Assembly: GCA_001464935.1 (NCBI GenBank)
Contig: LNEL01000038.1
Coordinates: forward strand, 40,017-104,016
Direction: 5' to 3'
Source of the DNA: Gammaproteobacteria bacterium Ga0077536
GTDB lineage: Bacteria > Pseudomonadota > Gammaproteobacteria > Ga0077536
Length of the DNA: 64,000 nucleotides
The notes beneath the pieces are model-generated. The model did not search any database. It saw only the letters and a program-made list of their open reading frames with translations, and had not been told where the DNA came from. Shown here in pieces: positions 31,763 through 40,422 of this stretch. A program made the position numbers and the translations under genes. The number at the start of each line of letters is the position of its first letter. Position 1 is the stretch's first letter.

Positions 31763-32575
31763 TCATCGCGGCGCGTCAGGCTGCTGGCGCCGGACGATTT
31801 CGACGATCGGCTGCGGGCGACGCATCGACGCCAGGACGACGTAAGCGTAGCGGTCGGTCAGCGTCAGCGCCTCACGGGCGGCATCGCGCGCCGCAGCCGC
31901 GAGCGCCTCGTCGTCGACCATGTTGATCAGTGGCACGACGCGCGCGTCGCCGACCCCTTGCAGCGCGCCCTCCCGGCTCGACAGCAGCCGAGCCAGGTGA
32001 CGGGGCTCGAAGGGCTCACCTTCGGCGAGCCCGCAGACGGCGGCAACCCGCTCGGGCCGGTGCGCGATGCGCGCGTCCAGCGGCGCACCCAGGGCCCTGG
32101 CCGACGCCACCGCGATCACGGTGGTCGCGTCCGGCGGCAGCGCCGGTTCGTGCCGGGCCGGGGCTTTCAGGATGCGGCCGCGGGCACCATCGGCTTTCAC
32201 CAGCAGCAACTCGAAACCGGCGTGGGCCCGGATGGCGGCCAGTTCATCGAAGCTCACACCGAGCAACCGGCCAGGGTTCGGGCAAGGCCTGGCGAACGCG
32301 AGACGCCGGACGGTGGCGGCTGCGCGGCACACCGGCCCGACAATATCCGCCGCCTCCGTCACCACGGCGTCGCTGGCATAGGTCTTCGGAAACGGTTCGA
32401 TGTGGGCGGTCGCGGTGATGCCGAGCCGGCCGCTGAACGCATTGGCGAGCTGATAGATCGTGCTCTTCTTGCCACCGGCGCCGACCAGGCAGACCAGTCC
32501 GCCGGCGGCCGCGCCGAGCGCCTCGAGCAATGCCGCGCCGCTCACGGCGCCGCCCCGCCGCGGGCGACCGGCCAT
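31763..32575 (-). CDS. yqeC: YqeC-like protein (selenium-dependent molybdenum hydroxylase accessory)
   Basis: 270 residues. An N-terminal P-loop-like stretch VCLVGAGGKKSTIYQLA (about 30-45) and the motifs TATAHIEP, VKADGARGRILKAPARHEP and VINM-like VPLINMVDD match the putative YqeC family. YqeC is linked by genome context to molybdenum hydroxylases that need a labile selenium. No yqeB, molybdenum hydroxylase or selenium gene lies nearby, so its role here is unclear. ATG 32575 gives the expected N-terminus after a short basic lead. Confidence 0.8.
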   Translation of the reverse strand: MAGRPRRGGAVSGAALLEALGAAAGGLVCLVGAGGKKSTIYQLANAFSGRLGITATAHIEPFPKTYASDAVVTEAADIVGPVCRAAATVRRLAFARPCPNPGRLLGVSFDELAAIRAHAGFELLLVKADGARGRILKAPARHEPALPPDATTVIAVASARALGAPLDARIAHRPERVAAVCGLAEGEPFEPRHLARLLSSREGALQGVGDARVVPLINMVDDEALAAAARDAAREALTLTDRYAYVVLASMRRPQPIVEIVRRQQPDAPR

Positions 32576-32662
32576 GATGCGACACGCAATGCCGCACGCT
32601 GCAGGTGATTACCGCTGGCCCGCCCTCTAGAATCGGCGGGATAAAGTGGGGAGCGCTGGGGC

Positions 32663-32809
32663 ATGGACAATGTTGTGTTCGGGATGTTCTATCTCATCGC
32701 CATCGCGGTGCTGATTCTGCATTTCACCGGCTGGCTCGCCGAGCGCAATCTCGAGTGGATAGTCTACGTGATTGCGGTGCTGGTCTTTCCCGTCGTGCTC
32801 TACTTCTGA
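32663..32809 (+). CDS. Small 48-residue membrane protein, unknown function
   Basis: Starts at ATG 32663 behind a purine-rich GTGGGGAGCG stretch; ends with TGA at 32807-32809. The peptide is almost all hydrophobic: residues 4-24 (VVFGMFYLIAIAVLILHFTG, cited in part) and 31-48 (EWIVYVIAVLVFPVVLYF) look like two membrane helices joined by a short charged loop (LAERN). A TAGAAT -10-like hexamer lies at 32628-32633. I recognise no family. It is divergent from yqeC and convergent with sixA. The low-GC, hydrophobic coding pattern and good start support a real gene. Confidence 0.6.
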   Translation: MDNVVFGMFYLIAIAVLILHFTGWLAERNLEWIVYVIAVLVFPVVLYF

Positions 32810-32819
32810 CGTGGCGGTC

Positions 32820-33341
32820 TCACGCCGATGACGGCGGCAGGAATTTCGGGCGCATGTGCGCGAGCAACACCGCGCCGCCCGGCGCAGGCGTGCCCCGTCG
32901 GCTCGGCAGGTCCAGCACGTAGACTGCGCTCGTCGGCATGATCTTCGGTGTCCCGACATGCTGTTCGATGTCGCGGACGAGATAGCGCACCAGATCTTCG
33001 AGCCCAGGATTGTGGCCGACGAGCAGCACCGTCTGCTTGCGGTGCGCATCGATGACGGCGAGCAGCGTCGTCAAATCCGCAAGATAGAGCGCGGGCTCCC
33101 AGACCGTGGCCGGCGGGCTCTGACCCCACGCGACCGTCAACGCCGCGACGGTCTGGCGCGTGCGCAGGGCGGTCGAACTGACAATCCGCGACAGCCCCGG
33201 ATACTGACCATGCAGCCATCCGCCGATGGCGAGCGCGTCCGCGCTGCCACGCGGTGTCAGCGCCCGGCTCGCGTCATCGCCGGACGGTGACGTGACATTG
33301 GTCTTCGCGTGCCGCATCACGATCAGCTTCGGACTGTCCAT
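32820..33341 (-). CDS. sixA: Phosphohistidine phosphatase SixA
   Basis: 173 residues, histidine phosphatase (phosphoglycerate mutase-like) fold. The catalytic RHAK motif is at residues 10-13 (IVMRHAKTN); the second conserved Arg is in STALRTRQT and the second catalytic His in LLVGHNPGLEDL (about 113). SixA removes phosphate from histidines of HPt domains and of phosphotransferase-system proteins. The C-terminus after PRRGTPAP is slightly longer than in E. coli. It is divergent from the unknown gene at 33481. Confidence 0.92.
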   Translation of the reverse strand: MDSPKLIVMRHAKTNVTSPSGDDASRALTPRGSADALAIGGWLHGQYPGLSRIVSSTALRTRQTVAALTVAWGQSPPATVWEPALYLADLTTLLAVIDAHRKQTVLLVGHNPGLEDLVRYLVRDIEQHVGTPKIMPTSAVYVLDLPSRRGTPAPGGAVLLAHMRPKFLPPSSA

Positions 33342-33480
33342 CCGCCTAATGTAAGCGTGATTCGCATCGCAGCTCCAGTGCCCGAGGTTGGGCGCGTGCG
33401 TCGGGGGCCGCTATATAGGTCCGACCCATGACCGATCCGGTCGCGGGCAAGTGGCCCCTGCAGGAATCGTTGCCGACCCC

Positions 33481-34617
33481 ATGCACGCGTTCGCCCTGTC
33501 TTCCGCCCGCCCGCCGGACGAGCCGGTCAGCGAGACCACCATCGACCTGGCGGTGATCGCGCGCGTCAATCGTGGCGAGCGGGTCGTGGTGGCGCCACTC
33601 GAATGCGATCGCACCCAGGAGCTGTTCGACCGGACCGTGCAGCTCGTCGACGACCAGGAGCGGAACCGCCAGCAGGATCCGGGGGCGGCGCCCGCTCCAC
33701 GCGTGCTCCATTACGTGCCCGAACACGACGATCTGCGCAAACGCTTCATCTTCGCCGAAGCCATCGGCAGCTACTCGGCCCTGCACGATTTGCTGAACGG
33801 CTACTCGCCCGCTTACCAGCTGTTCTCGAGCTACGAATTTCGCGTCAACGTCACCCGGCTCACGCGCGACGAAGTGCGCGTGCTCGAGGGATATCGCGAC
33901 CAGGTGCATGCGGCGCTGGTGCACGCGAGCCAGTATCTCTATGACAATCTGGTCAGCGGCTTCAGCACCGAAGAACTGCAGGAGCTCAACGACATCCTGC
34001 GCGAAGCGCGTGAGCGCTACGACTGCGTGACGACGATCCTCGGCATGAACCTGATCCACGAAGTCGAGGAGGCGGTGCACCGACTGCATGCACTCGAACA
34101 GAAGATGCGTCAGGTCCAGGCCACGGTCGACGGCATCTTCCTCGTCAACAGCGAAGTGATGTTCGTCCCGGCCAACGATCTGATCGAAATCGTGAATGCC
34201 ATCTTCAACGCGGTCGGCAATCCGCACGTTGCCAAGCACATCAACGGCATCATGCTGCTGGCCGCCCGCAACCTGCTCATCCAGGTGGTGTCGTTCTATT
34301 CCTATTACGGCCGACAGCAGATCTACAACGTGTTCAAGCGCAACGCCGTGACGGTCAACCAGGCCGCGATCGCGCACCACATCCGCGCCGAAATCCGCAG
34401 CCTTTTCAAGGCCTGCAAGGCCGAAAACCGGCTCGTGCTCAAGCGCGTGATGGCCCATGCCGAGCGGGAATTCGAACTGTCGGTCGAGTCCATCCGTGAG
34501 GAAGCCGAAGCCATCGCGATGGCCGCCATCGACCGGCTGCTGCCACGCGCGCCGCCGCCCGAAACGCCCCCTCCGCCCGGCTTCTTCAGGCGCGTCGCCA
34601 GCTGGTTGTTCCGGTAG
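33481..34617 (+). CDS. Uncharacterised 378-residue protein, upstream of cyclic-nucleotide-binding gene
   Basis: I do not recognise this protein. From ATG 33481 (MHAFALSSARPP) it has a variable first 90 residues; a mainly helical core (about 95-350) with ALHDLLNGYSPAYQLFSSYE, TEELQELNDILREARERYDC, a moderately hydrophobic stretch MLLAARNLLIQVVSFYSYYG (about 260) and long amphipathic helices; a proline run; and a basic-hydrophobic end FFRRVASWLFR that could bind membrane. There is no signal peptide, catalytic motif or Walker box. The next gene, with two cyclic-nucleotide-binding domains, starts 58 bases later and is likely cotranscribed. The frame extends upstream to 33388 but that part looks non-coding. 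Confidence 0.75.
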   Translation: MHAFALSSARPPDEPVSETTIDLAVIARVNRGERVVVAPLECDRTQELFDRTVQLVDDQERNRQQDPGAAPAPRVLHYVPEHDDLRKRFIFAEAIGSYSALHDLLNGYSPAYQLFSSYEFRVNVTRLTRDEVRVLEGYRDQVHAALVHASQYLYDNLVSGFSTEELQELNDILREARERYDCVTTILGMNLIHEVEEAVHRLHALEQKMRQVQATVDGIFLVNSEVMFVPANDLIEIVNAIFNAVGNPHVAKHINGIMLLAARNLLIQVVSFYSYYGRQQIYNVFKRNAVTVNQAAIAHHIRAEIRSLFKACKAENRLVLKRVMAHAEREFELSVESIREEAEAIAMAAIDRLLPRAPPPETPPPPGFFRRVASWLFR

Positions 34618-34675
34618 CCCTGCCGGCGCTGTAAACTCCCAGCCCTGCCGGTCACGGCCAGGCCTGGAGTCTTTC

Positions 34676-35545
34676 ATGGTGATGCTGCGCGCAAGCGTCG
34701 ATCTGCTGCGGCGGGTGCCGATTTTCGGCTCGCTCACGCCGGACGAGCTTCAGCGCATCGTCAACGCCCCGGACAACATCGTCGTGGGCTATGAACCCGG
34801 GGAGCTGATCGTCGCCGAAAACGACATCGGCAACTGCATGTTCATCGTGCTCGATGGCGCGGTAGACGTCCGCATCACGGCGGTCGGCGGCCGGGAAATC
34901 ACCATCGCCACGCTGAAGGCGGGCGAATTCTTCGGTGAACAGGCCCTGCTGCCCGGCTCCACCGGCCGTCGCAACGCCACCGTCCGGGCGCTGAATGCCT
35001 GCCGGCTGTTCCGGATTGCCAAGGGCAACGTGGCGCTCGGACTCGCCAGGGCCGAGGACACCAGCCTGTCCGGCACCCCGGAAAAGGCAACCGACGAAGA
35101 CCGTGTGCGGATGCTCCTGCGCAGCGTGCGCCTGTTTCGCAGTCTCGCCCCGCGCGATCTGGAACGGGTTTCCGACTGGACCGAAACCATCACCTATGAC
35201 GAAGGCGACATCATCCTGCGCGAGGACGAGGAAGGCGATTCGATGTACATCGTCCTCGACGGCGCGGCCGAAGTCTTCGTGATGGACGACGATGGCAAGA
35301 TCGTCGTGCTCGCGCGCCTGACCCAGGGCCATTACTTCGGCGAGCAGGCGCTGCTGCCCGAAGGTTCGGGCAAGCGCAACGCGAATGTCCGGGCCGACGG
35401 CAGAACCACGCTGGTACGTGTCGCCAAGCGCTACTTCCAGCTGATCATCAACCATGACAACAAACTGATGCTCGCGCTGCAGGCCGTCGGTGACGCACAA
35501 CGACGGAAGATCATCGACGCCATCGGTCGGGGCGGCGGCTGGTAG
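34676..35545 (+). CDS. Protein with two tandem cyclic-nucleotide-binding domains
   Basis: 289 residues from ATG 34676, with GGAG six bases upstream. Two cNMP-binding beta rolls: residues about 10-125 and 145-262. Each keeps the phosphate-binding-cassette pattern: FGEQALLP then R-N-A-x-V (Glu88/Arg99 and Glu223/Arg234), so both may bind a cyclic nucleotide. There is no helix-turn-helix, kinase, cyclase or channel domain, so it may be a sensor acting through a partner, perhaps the preceding unknown protein. An ABC exporter gene pair follows 59 bases later on the same strand. Ligand (cAMP, cGMP) unknown. Confidence 0.9.
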   Translation: MVMLRASVDLLRRVPIFGSLTPDELQRIVNAPDNIVVGYEPGELIVAENDIGNCMFIVLDGAVDVRITAVGGREITIATLKAGEFFGEQALLPGSTGRRNATVRALNACRLFRIAKGNVALGLARAEDTSLSGTPEKATDEDRVRMLLRSVRLFRSLAPRDLERVSDWTETITYDEGDIILREDEEGDSMYIVLDGAAEVFVMDDDGKIVVLARLTQGHYFGEQALLPEGSGKRNANVRADGRTTLVRVAKRYFQLIINHDNKLMLALQAVGDAQRRKIIDAIGRGGGW

Positions 35546-35604
35546 AGCAACCTGCGACGCGACGCACAGGCGCGCGCCGCATCACTTCGCCACGAACATC
35601 CTTC

Positions 35605-36540
35605 ATGAATGCACTCGAACTGCGCGGCCTGAAGAAAACCTATGGCAACGGCCATCAGGCGCTCAAGGGCATCGACCTGACCGTCGCGGACGGGGACTTC
35701 TTCGCATTGCTCGGCCCGAACGGCGCGGGAAAATCCACCACCATCGGCATCATCACCTCGCTGGTCAACAAGTCATCCGGCACCATCGCGGTGTATGGCG
35801 TGGACGTCGACGAGGATTTCGAGACCGCCAAATCGATGCTCGGCGTCGTGCCGCAGGAGTTCAATTTCTCGCAGTTCGAAACGGTGTGGGAGATCGTCGT
35901 CAACCAGGCGGGCTTCTACGGCCTGCCGCGTGCCCGCGCGCACCAGCAGGCCGAGAAGTATCTGCGCCTGCTGGGCCTGTGGGACAAGCGCAAGGACCGC
36001 TCGCGGACCCTCTCCGGCGGCATGAAGCGGCGGCTGATGATTGCCCGCGCACTCGTGCACGAGCCGCGCCTGCTGATCCTCGACGAACCGACCGCGGGTG
36101 TCGACATCGAAGTCCGGCGCTCGATGTGGGATTTCCTGGCCGAACTCAATCGCGGCGGCACCACGGTGATCCTGACCACGCACTACCTCGAGGAAGCGGA
36201 ACTGCTCTGCCGCAATATCGCGATCATCGACCGGGGCTGCATCGTCGAGAACACGACGATGAAGGAACTGCTCGCCACGCTGCATGCCGAAACCTTCGTG
36301 CTCGACGTCGGCGCGCCACTGTTGACGGTGCCGGCTCATCCGGACTTCGCATTGCACCTGATCGACAGCACGACGCTCGAAGCCGTCGTGGACCGTCGAT
36401 ATTCGCTGAACGACCTGTTTTCCTTCCTGTCGGGGCAGGGCATCTCCGTGGTCAGCATGCGCAACAAGGCGAACCGGCTCGAGGAACTGTTCGTCAACAT
36501 GGTGCAGGAAGGCCAGCGCACCCCTCAACCGCAGGACTGA
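35605..36540 (+). CDS. yadG: ABC exporter ATP-binding protein, YadG-like
   Basis: 311 residues. Complete ABC ATPase: Walker A GPNGAGKST (about 38-46), Q-loop VVPQEFNFSQFETV, signature LSGGMKRR, Walker B LLILDEPTAG, His-switch TTHYLEEAE. Much of the length, including the C-terminal MRNKANRLEELF, closely follows E. coli YadG. It pairs with the next gene, whose start overlaps its stop (TGATG). The pair belongs to the ABC-2 exporter class; the cargo of YadGH is not established. Confidence 0.93.
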   Translation: MNALELRGLKKTYGNGHQALKGIDLTVADGDFFALLGPNGAGKSTTIGIITSLVNKSSGTIAVYGVDVDEDFETAKSMLGVVPQEFNFSQFETVWEIVVNQAGFYGLPRARAHQQAEKYLRLLGLWDKRKDRSRTLSGGMKRRLMIARALVHEPRLLILDEPTAGVDIEVRRSMWDFLAELNRGGTTVILTTHYLEEAELLCRNIAIIDRGCIVENTTMKELLATLHAETFVLDVGAPLLTVPAHPDFALHLIDSTTLEAVVDRRYSLNDLFSFLSGQGISVVSMRNKANRLEELFVNMVQEGQRTPQPQD

Positions 36541-37337
36541 TGCCGACGCCCATGCCACCCGTGATCTCCGCCCGCAGTTACTTCATCGCGTTCTCGACGC
36601 TGGTGAACAAGGAAATCAGCCGCTTTTCGCGCATCTGGTTGCAGACCATCCTGCCACCGGCGATCACGATGGCCCTGTATTTCGTGATCTTCGGCAATCT
36701 CATCGGTCCCCGCATCGGGAAGATGCACGGCTTCGATTACATGCAGTACATCGCGCCGGGCCTGATCATGATGTCGGTGATCACGAACGCCTATTCGAAC
36801 GTGGTGTCGTCGTTGTTCGGAGCCAAGTTCCAGCGTCACATCGAAGAGCTGCTGGTGTCGCCGATGCCGAATCTGCTGCTGCTGATGGGATTCGTGGCCG
36901 GCGGTATCGCGCGCGGCGTCGTGGTCGGCGTCGTCGTCACGGCCACCGCCCTGTGCTTTACCGAAATTCACGTCGAACACTGGTTCACGACACTGGCCGT
37001 CGTGATCCTGACCGCCGCCCTGTTCTCGCTCGCGGGCTTCATCAACGCGCTGTACGCGAAGAAGTTCGATGACATCTCGATCGTGCCGACCTTCATCCTG
37101 ACGCCGCTGACCTACCTCGGCGGCGTGTTCTATTCGATCGACATGCTGTCGTCGTTCTGGCAGACGGTCTCGCTCGGCAACCCGATACTCTACATGGTCA
37201 ATGCGTTCCGCTACGGCATGCTGGGCGTCAGCGATATCGACATCGGCGTCGCCTTCGCGGTGATTCTGGCCTTCTGCGTGGCGCTCTTCGCGCTCAGCCT
37301 GTGGCTGTTGAAGCGCGGAGTCGGCTTGCGGACTTGA
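36540..37337 (+). CDS. yadH: ABC-2 exporter permease, YadH-like
   Basis: 265 residues from ATG 36540, sharing its A with the yadG stop. Six membrane helices are predicted: about 35-55, 70-90, 115-140, 150-172, 180-205 and 235-258. Family marks are FDYMQYIAPGLIMMSV, IEELLVSPMPN and PLTYLGGVFYSI. It forms the membrane channel for YadG. It ends 186 bases before the convergent dat gene, with an inverted-repeat element in between. Confidence 0.92.
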   Translation: MPTPMPPVISARSYFIAFSTLVNKEISRFSRIWLQTILPPAITMALYFVIFGNLIGPRIGKMHGFDYMQYIAPGLIMMSVITNAYSNVVSSLFGAKFQRHIEELLVSPMPNLLLLMGFVAGGIARGVVVGVVVTATALCFTEIHVEHWFTTLAVVILTAALFSLAGFINALYAKKFDDISIVPTFILTPLTYLGGVFYSIDMLSSFWQTVSLGNPILYMVNAFRYGMLGVSDIDIGVAFAVILAFCVALFALSLWLLKRGVGLRT

Positions 37338-37342
37338 GCTTT

Positions 37343-37515
37343 TTCGCCACCGAGAACACAGAGAACACCGAGGGATGACAATTTGCTGAAACAGTACGCG
37401 ACCGTGCCCCCAGCATTGGCCGCAATTTCCTCGAAATTTTCGACGCCAACAGTCGCTGCGCGCCAAAGCTTCTGCTTTTTATTCCCTCTCTGTTCTCGGT
37501 GTTCTCGGTGGCGAA
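37343..37515. repeat. Inverted-repeat element, CACCGAGAACAC-type arms
   Basis: Left arm TTCGCCACCGAGAACACAGA... (37343-37375) and right arm (37483-37515) are inverted copies, 33 bases with three mismatches, built of GAGAACAC units. About 107 bases between them have no credible gene. The design (arm units, size, no coding) matches the element at 1646-1860 although the arm sequence differs. It lies between the convergent yadH and dat stop codons and could act as a transcription stop in both directions. Confidence 0.7.
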
Positions 37516-37523
37516 ATAACGGC

Positions 37524-38366
37524 CTACTCGAGCCGCCCGGACGACTTGAACGCGGCATAGCGCTCGACCACCCGGCGATACACGGGGCCGGGGCAGGCAT
37601 GGCCGACGGCCTGACCATCGACGTGACTGACCGGCGCCAGTTCGCGCCCTGAACTGGCGAGCCAGATTTCGTCGGCGGCGAGCAGGTCCTCGCGTGTGAT
37701 GTCGGCTTCGAGCACGGCATCGGCGGTGTTCGCCATCAGTTCCACGATCAGGTCGCGCGTGACGCCTGGCAACAGGTGGTTCGACAGCGGCGGCGTGCGG
37801 ATGCGGCCGGCGCGGACCATGAACACATTGCTGGACGCGCCTTCGGTGATGAGGCCCTCGCGCACCAGCACGGCCTCGTCGGCGCCGGCTGCCGCGGCGT
37901 CCTGGCGCAGCAGGACGTTGCCGAGTAGCGAAATCGACTTGATGTCGCAGCGCGTCCAGCGAAAGTCCTCGCGCAGCACGATGCTCACCGTCGCCTCGGG
38001 TGGGGCAGGCGTCAGCGGTGTCGACATCACGAACACCGTGGGCACGAGTCCCGGTGGCGGCAGGTGATGGCGCGGCGCGACGCCGCGGGTGATCTGCACG
38101 TAGACGGTCTGGGCGGGGGCCGGCTCGGCGGCGACGAGCCGCTCGATCAGGGAGGTCCAGGCGGCCGGAGACAGCGGCGACGGGATGCCTGTCGCCGCGA
38201 GACTGCGCGCGAGGCGCGCCAGATGCCCGTCGAGACGAAACGGCCGGCCGGCGAACACGGGAATGACTTCGTAGACGCCGTCGCCGAACATGAATCCGCG
38301 GTCCAGCACCGACACTTTGGCCGACGCGAGCGGCAGGAATTCACCGTTGAGATAGCACAGCGACAT
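37524..38366 (-). CDS. dat: D-amino acid (D-alanine) aminotransferase, class IV
   Basis: 280 residues, fold type IV PLP enzyme. It interconverts D-alanine and D-glutamate with 2-oxoacids, feeding peptidoglycan. Seen: LDRGFMFGDGVYEVIPVF, the PLP Lys in CDIKSISLLGNVL (about 145) and the EGASSNVFMV cofactor loop. Position next to dacA in a wall gene cluster supports Dat rather than branched-chain aminotransferase or PabC. It follows dacA by 18 bases. Confidence 0.9.
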   Translation of the reverse strand: MSLCYLNGEFLPLASAKVSVLDRGFMFGDGVYEVIPVFAGRPFRLDGHLARLARSLAATGIPSPLSPAAWTSLIERLVAAEPAPAQTVYVQITRGVAPRHHLPPPGLVPTVFVMSTPLTPAPPEATVSIVLREDFRWTRCDIKSISLLGNVLLRQDAAAAGADEAVLVREGLITEGASSNVFMVRAGRIRTPPLSNHLLPGVTRDLIVELMANTADAVLEADITREDLLAADEIWLASSGRELAPVSHVDGQAVGHACPGPVYRRVVERYAAFKSSGRLE

Positions 38367-38384
38367 CGCGCGGCGCCCGGCCTG

Positions 38385-39530
38385 CTACTCCAGCATCATC
38401 ATGACGCGATCGATCAGCTGACTGACCAGTCCGCCTTCGGGCACCTCTTTGAGCGCGGTGAGCGCGACGGTAGCCACCGGCGCGTCTTCGAGCGCGACGC
38501 GCACGACACCGAGTTGCTGGCCGGCGGTGATCGGGGCGGTGATCTGCTTGCCGATTTCCGCCTTCGCGTCGAGTTCGTCATACCGGCCGCGCGGAAAAGT
38601 CACATAGACATCGCGTGGCACGCCGAGGTCGACCTGCTCGACTTCTCCCTGCCAGACGCGCGCGGAGGCCACCTTGGCACCGGCTCCGTACAGCTTGCGG
38701 GTTTCATAGAAGCGGAAGCCGTAATTCAACAGGGCCTGGCTTGCGCGGGTACGGTCGCCGTCCGACGCTGCCCCCATCACGACGGAGATCAGCCGCATGC
38801 CGTCGCGTTTGGCCGACGCGACCAGACAGTATCCCGCCGACTCGGTGTAGCCTGTCTTCATGCCATCGACCGTCGGATCCTTGCCGAGCAACCCGTTGCG
38901 GTTGCGCTGCGTGATGCCGTTGTAGCGATACTCCGGAATCTTGAACAATGCATAGATGTCCGGGAAATCATGAATCAGCGCGCGCGCCAGCGTGGCCATG
39001 TCGCGCGCCGTCGTGAAAGTGTCGGGGTTGGGAAGGCCGGTGCTGTTGGCGAACTTCGATCCCTTCATGCCGAGCGTGGCGACATGCTGGTTCATCACCG
39101 TGGCGAACGTTTCCTCCGTGCCCGACACATGTTCGGCAAGCGCAACGCTCGCATCATTGCCGGACTGGATGATGTCGCCATGCAGGAGTTCATCGACCGT
39201 CACCGGTTTGTTCACATCGATGAACATGCGCGAACCTTCCTGTTTCCACGCGTATTCGCTGACGACGGTCTGATCTTCCAGCTTGATCAGTTTCTTGCGC
39301 AGCGCATCGGCGACCGTATAAACGGTCATGATCTTGGTGAGGCTCGCCGGCTCCACCGTCATGTCGGGTTCCTGCGCCGCCAGCACTTCACCCGTATCGA
39401 AGTCCACGAGAATGTAGGCCTTCACGCCCAGATCGGGCGGCGCAGGAATGTTCGGAAACCCGGCGGCATGAACCGTGTTGACGACGAGTGCGAGGAGCGC
39501 GAGGAGCGGGGCGCTGAAGCTGCGTTTCAT
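38385..39530 (-). CDS. dacA: D-alanyl-D-alanine carboxypeptidase (PBP5/6 type)
   Basis: 381 residues from ATG 39530, with a signal peptide (residues 1-22, cleavage near VHA-AG). It trims terminal D-Ala from peptidoglycan stem peptides in the periplasm. Active-site motifs: SLTK (about 63-66), SGND (about 122) and KTG (about 225). The C-terminal beta domain ends in the amphipathic VSQLIDRVMMMLE, the membrane anchor typical of PBP5. It lies between rlpA and dat in the rod-shape cluster. Confidence 0.97.
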   Translation of the reverse strand: MKRSFSAPLLALLALVVNTVHAAGFPNIPAPPDLGVKAYILVDFDTGEVLAAQEPDMTVEPASLTKIMTVYTVADALRKKLIKLEDQTVVSEYAWKQEGSRMFIDVNKPVTVDELLHGDIIQSGNDASVALAEHVSGTEETFATVMNQHVATLGMKGSKFANSTGLPNPDTFTTARDMATLARALIHDFPDIYALFKIPEYRYNGITQRNRNGLLGKDPTVDGMKTGYTESAGYCLVASAKRDGMRLISVVMGAASDGDRTRASQALLNYGFRFYETRKLYGAGAKVASARVWQGEVEQVDLGVPRDVYVTFPRGRYDELDAKAEIGKQITAPITAGQQLGVVRVALEDAPVATVALTALKEVPEGGLVSQLIDRVMMMLE

Positions 39531-39579
39531 GAGCGTTTCGATCCGTCCGGCGCGCCGCACTGAACCGGGGCGCGCGGGA

Positions 39580-40422
39580 TCACTGATTGACGAAATGGTG
39601 AGTCGCGATGCCGACCGTGGCGAGCGCGGACACGAGCTGATCGGCATGGTTGACGTCGCGTATCGGGCCGAGTTGCACCTTGTACAGCGGCGGTGCATGG
39701 GCCGTGTCCTCGAACACCCGGATCGGCGCACCGAGCGCGGGCTCGAGTTCGAGACGCATCCGGTCGGCGTTCGCGCGTTCGCCGAAAGCGCCGACCTGCA
39801 GATACATCCGGGGCGTGGTACCAGTCGCGGGCGCCGGGGCCGCGGCCACGCGCACCGGTGCGCCGCTGGGGCCAGCGACCGCGCGCACTTCGACGAATGC
39901 GGTGCCCTTCTGCACCACATCGAGCTTCAGCGCCGCGGCATAGGACAGGTCGATGATCCGGTTGTCCTTGAACGGGCCGCGGTCGTTCAGGCGCAGACGC
40001 ACCTTGCGCCCATTCTCGAGGTTCGTGACCTCGACCCAGCAGGGCAAGGGCAAGGTCTTGTGCGCCCCGCTCATCTGGTACATGTCATAGGATTCGCGGG
40101 TCGACGTCAGCTCGCCGTGGAAATCCGGTCCATACCACGATGCAATGCCGCGCTCGACATAGCCCGCCGAGGTTTTCAGCGGCACATAGCGAATGCCGTC
40201 GACGACGTAGAACTCCGGATTGCCATAACGGCTCAACGGTTCGCCGGCGGCACCGGGAGCCGGCGCGGGCTTCGGGGCGGCCACCTTCGGAATCCCCACG
40301 GGCGCGGGCTCGCGCGACCCGAACATGCCGCAGCCCGCGAGCAGAGCGGCGAGCAGCATCGCGGAAAGGCGGGCGGCCAACCGGACACGGATGGCGAGAC
40401 GGCCACGCTCGGCCGCCGTCAC
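39580..40422 (-). CDS. rlpA: Septal ring lytic transglycosylase RlpA, lipoprotein
   Basis: 280 residues. Lipobox LLAGC places the lipidated Cys at residue 31. The double-psi beta-barrel domain follows (about 85-180; GIASWYGPDFHG, LNDRGPF with the catalytic Asp), then a low-complexity linker and a SPOR domain (about 205-280; MYLQVGAFGERANADRMR) that binds denuded septal glycan. RlpA cleaves naked glycan strands in the envelope. Its start overlaps the mltB stop (ATGA), so they are translationally coupled. Confidence 0.95.
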   Translation of the reverse strand: MTAAERGRLAIRVRLAARLSAMLLAALLAGCGMFGSREPAPVGIPKVAAPKPAPAPGAAGEPLSRYGNPEFYVVDGIRYVPLKTSAGYVERGIASWYGPDFHGELTSTRESYDMYQMSGAHKTLPLPCWVEVTNLENGRKVRLRLNDRGPFKDNRIIDLSYAAALKLDVVQKGTAFVEVRAVAGPSGAPVRVAAAPAPATGTTPRMYLQVGAFGERANADRMRLELEPALGAPIRVFEDTAHAPPLYKVQLGPIRDVNHADQLVSALATVGIATHHFVNQ

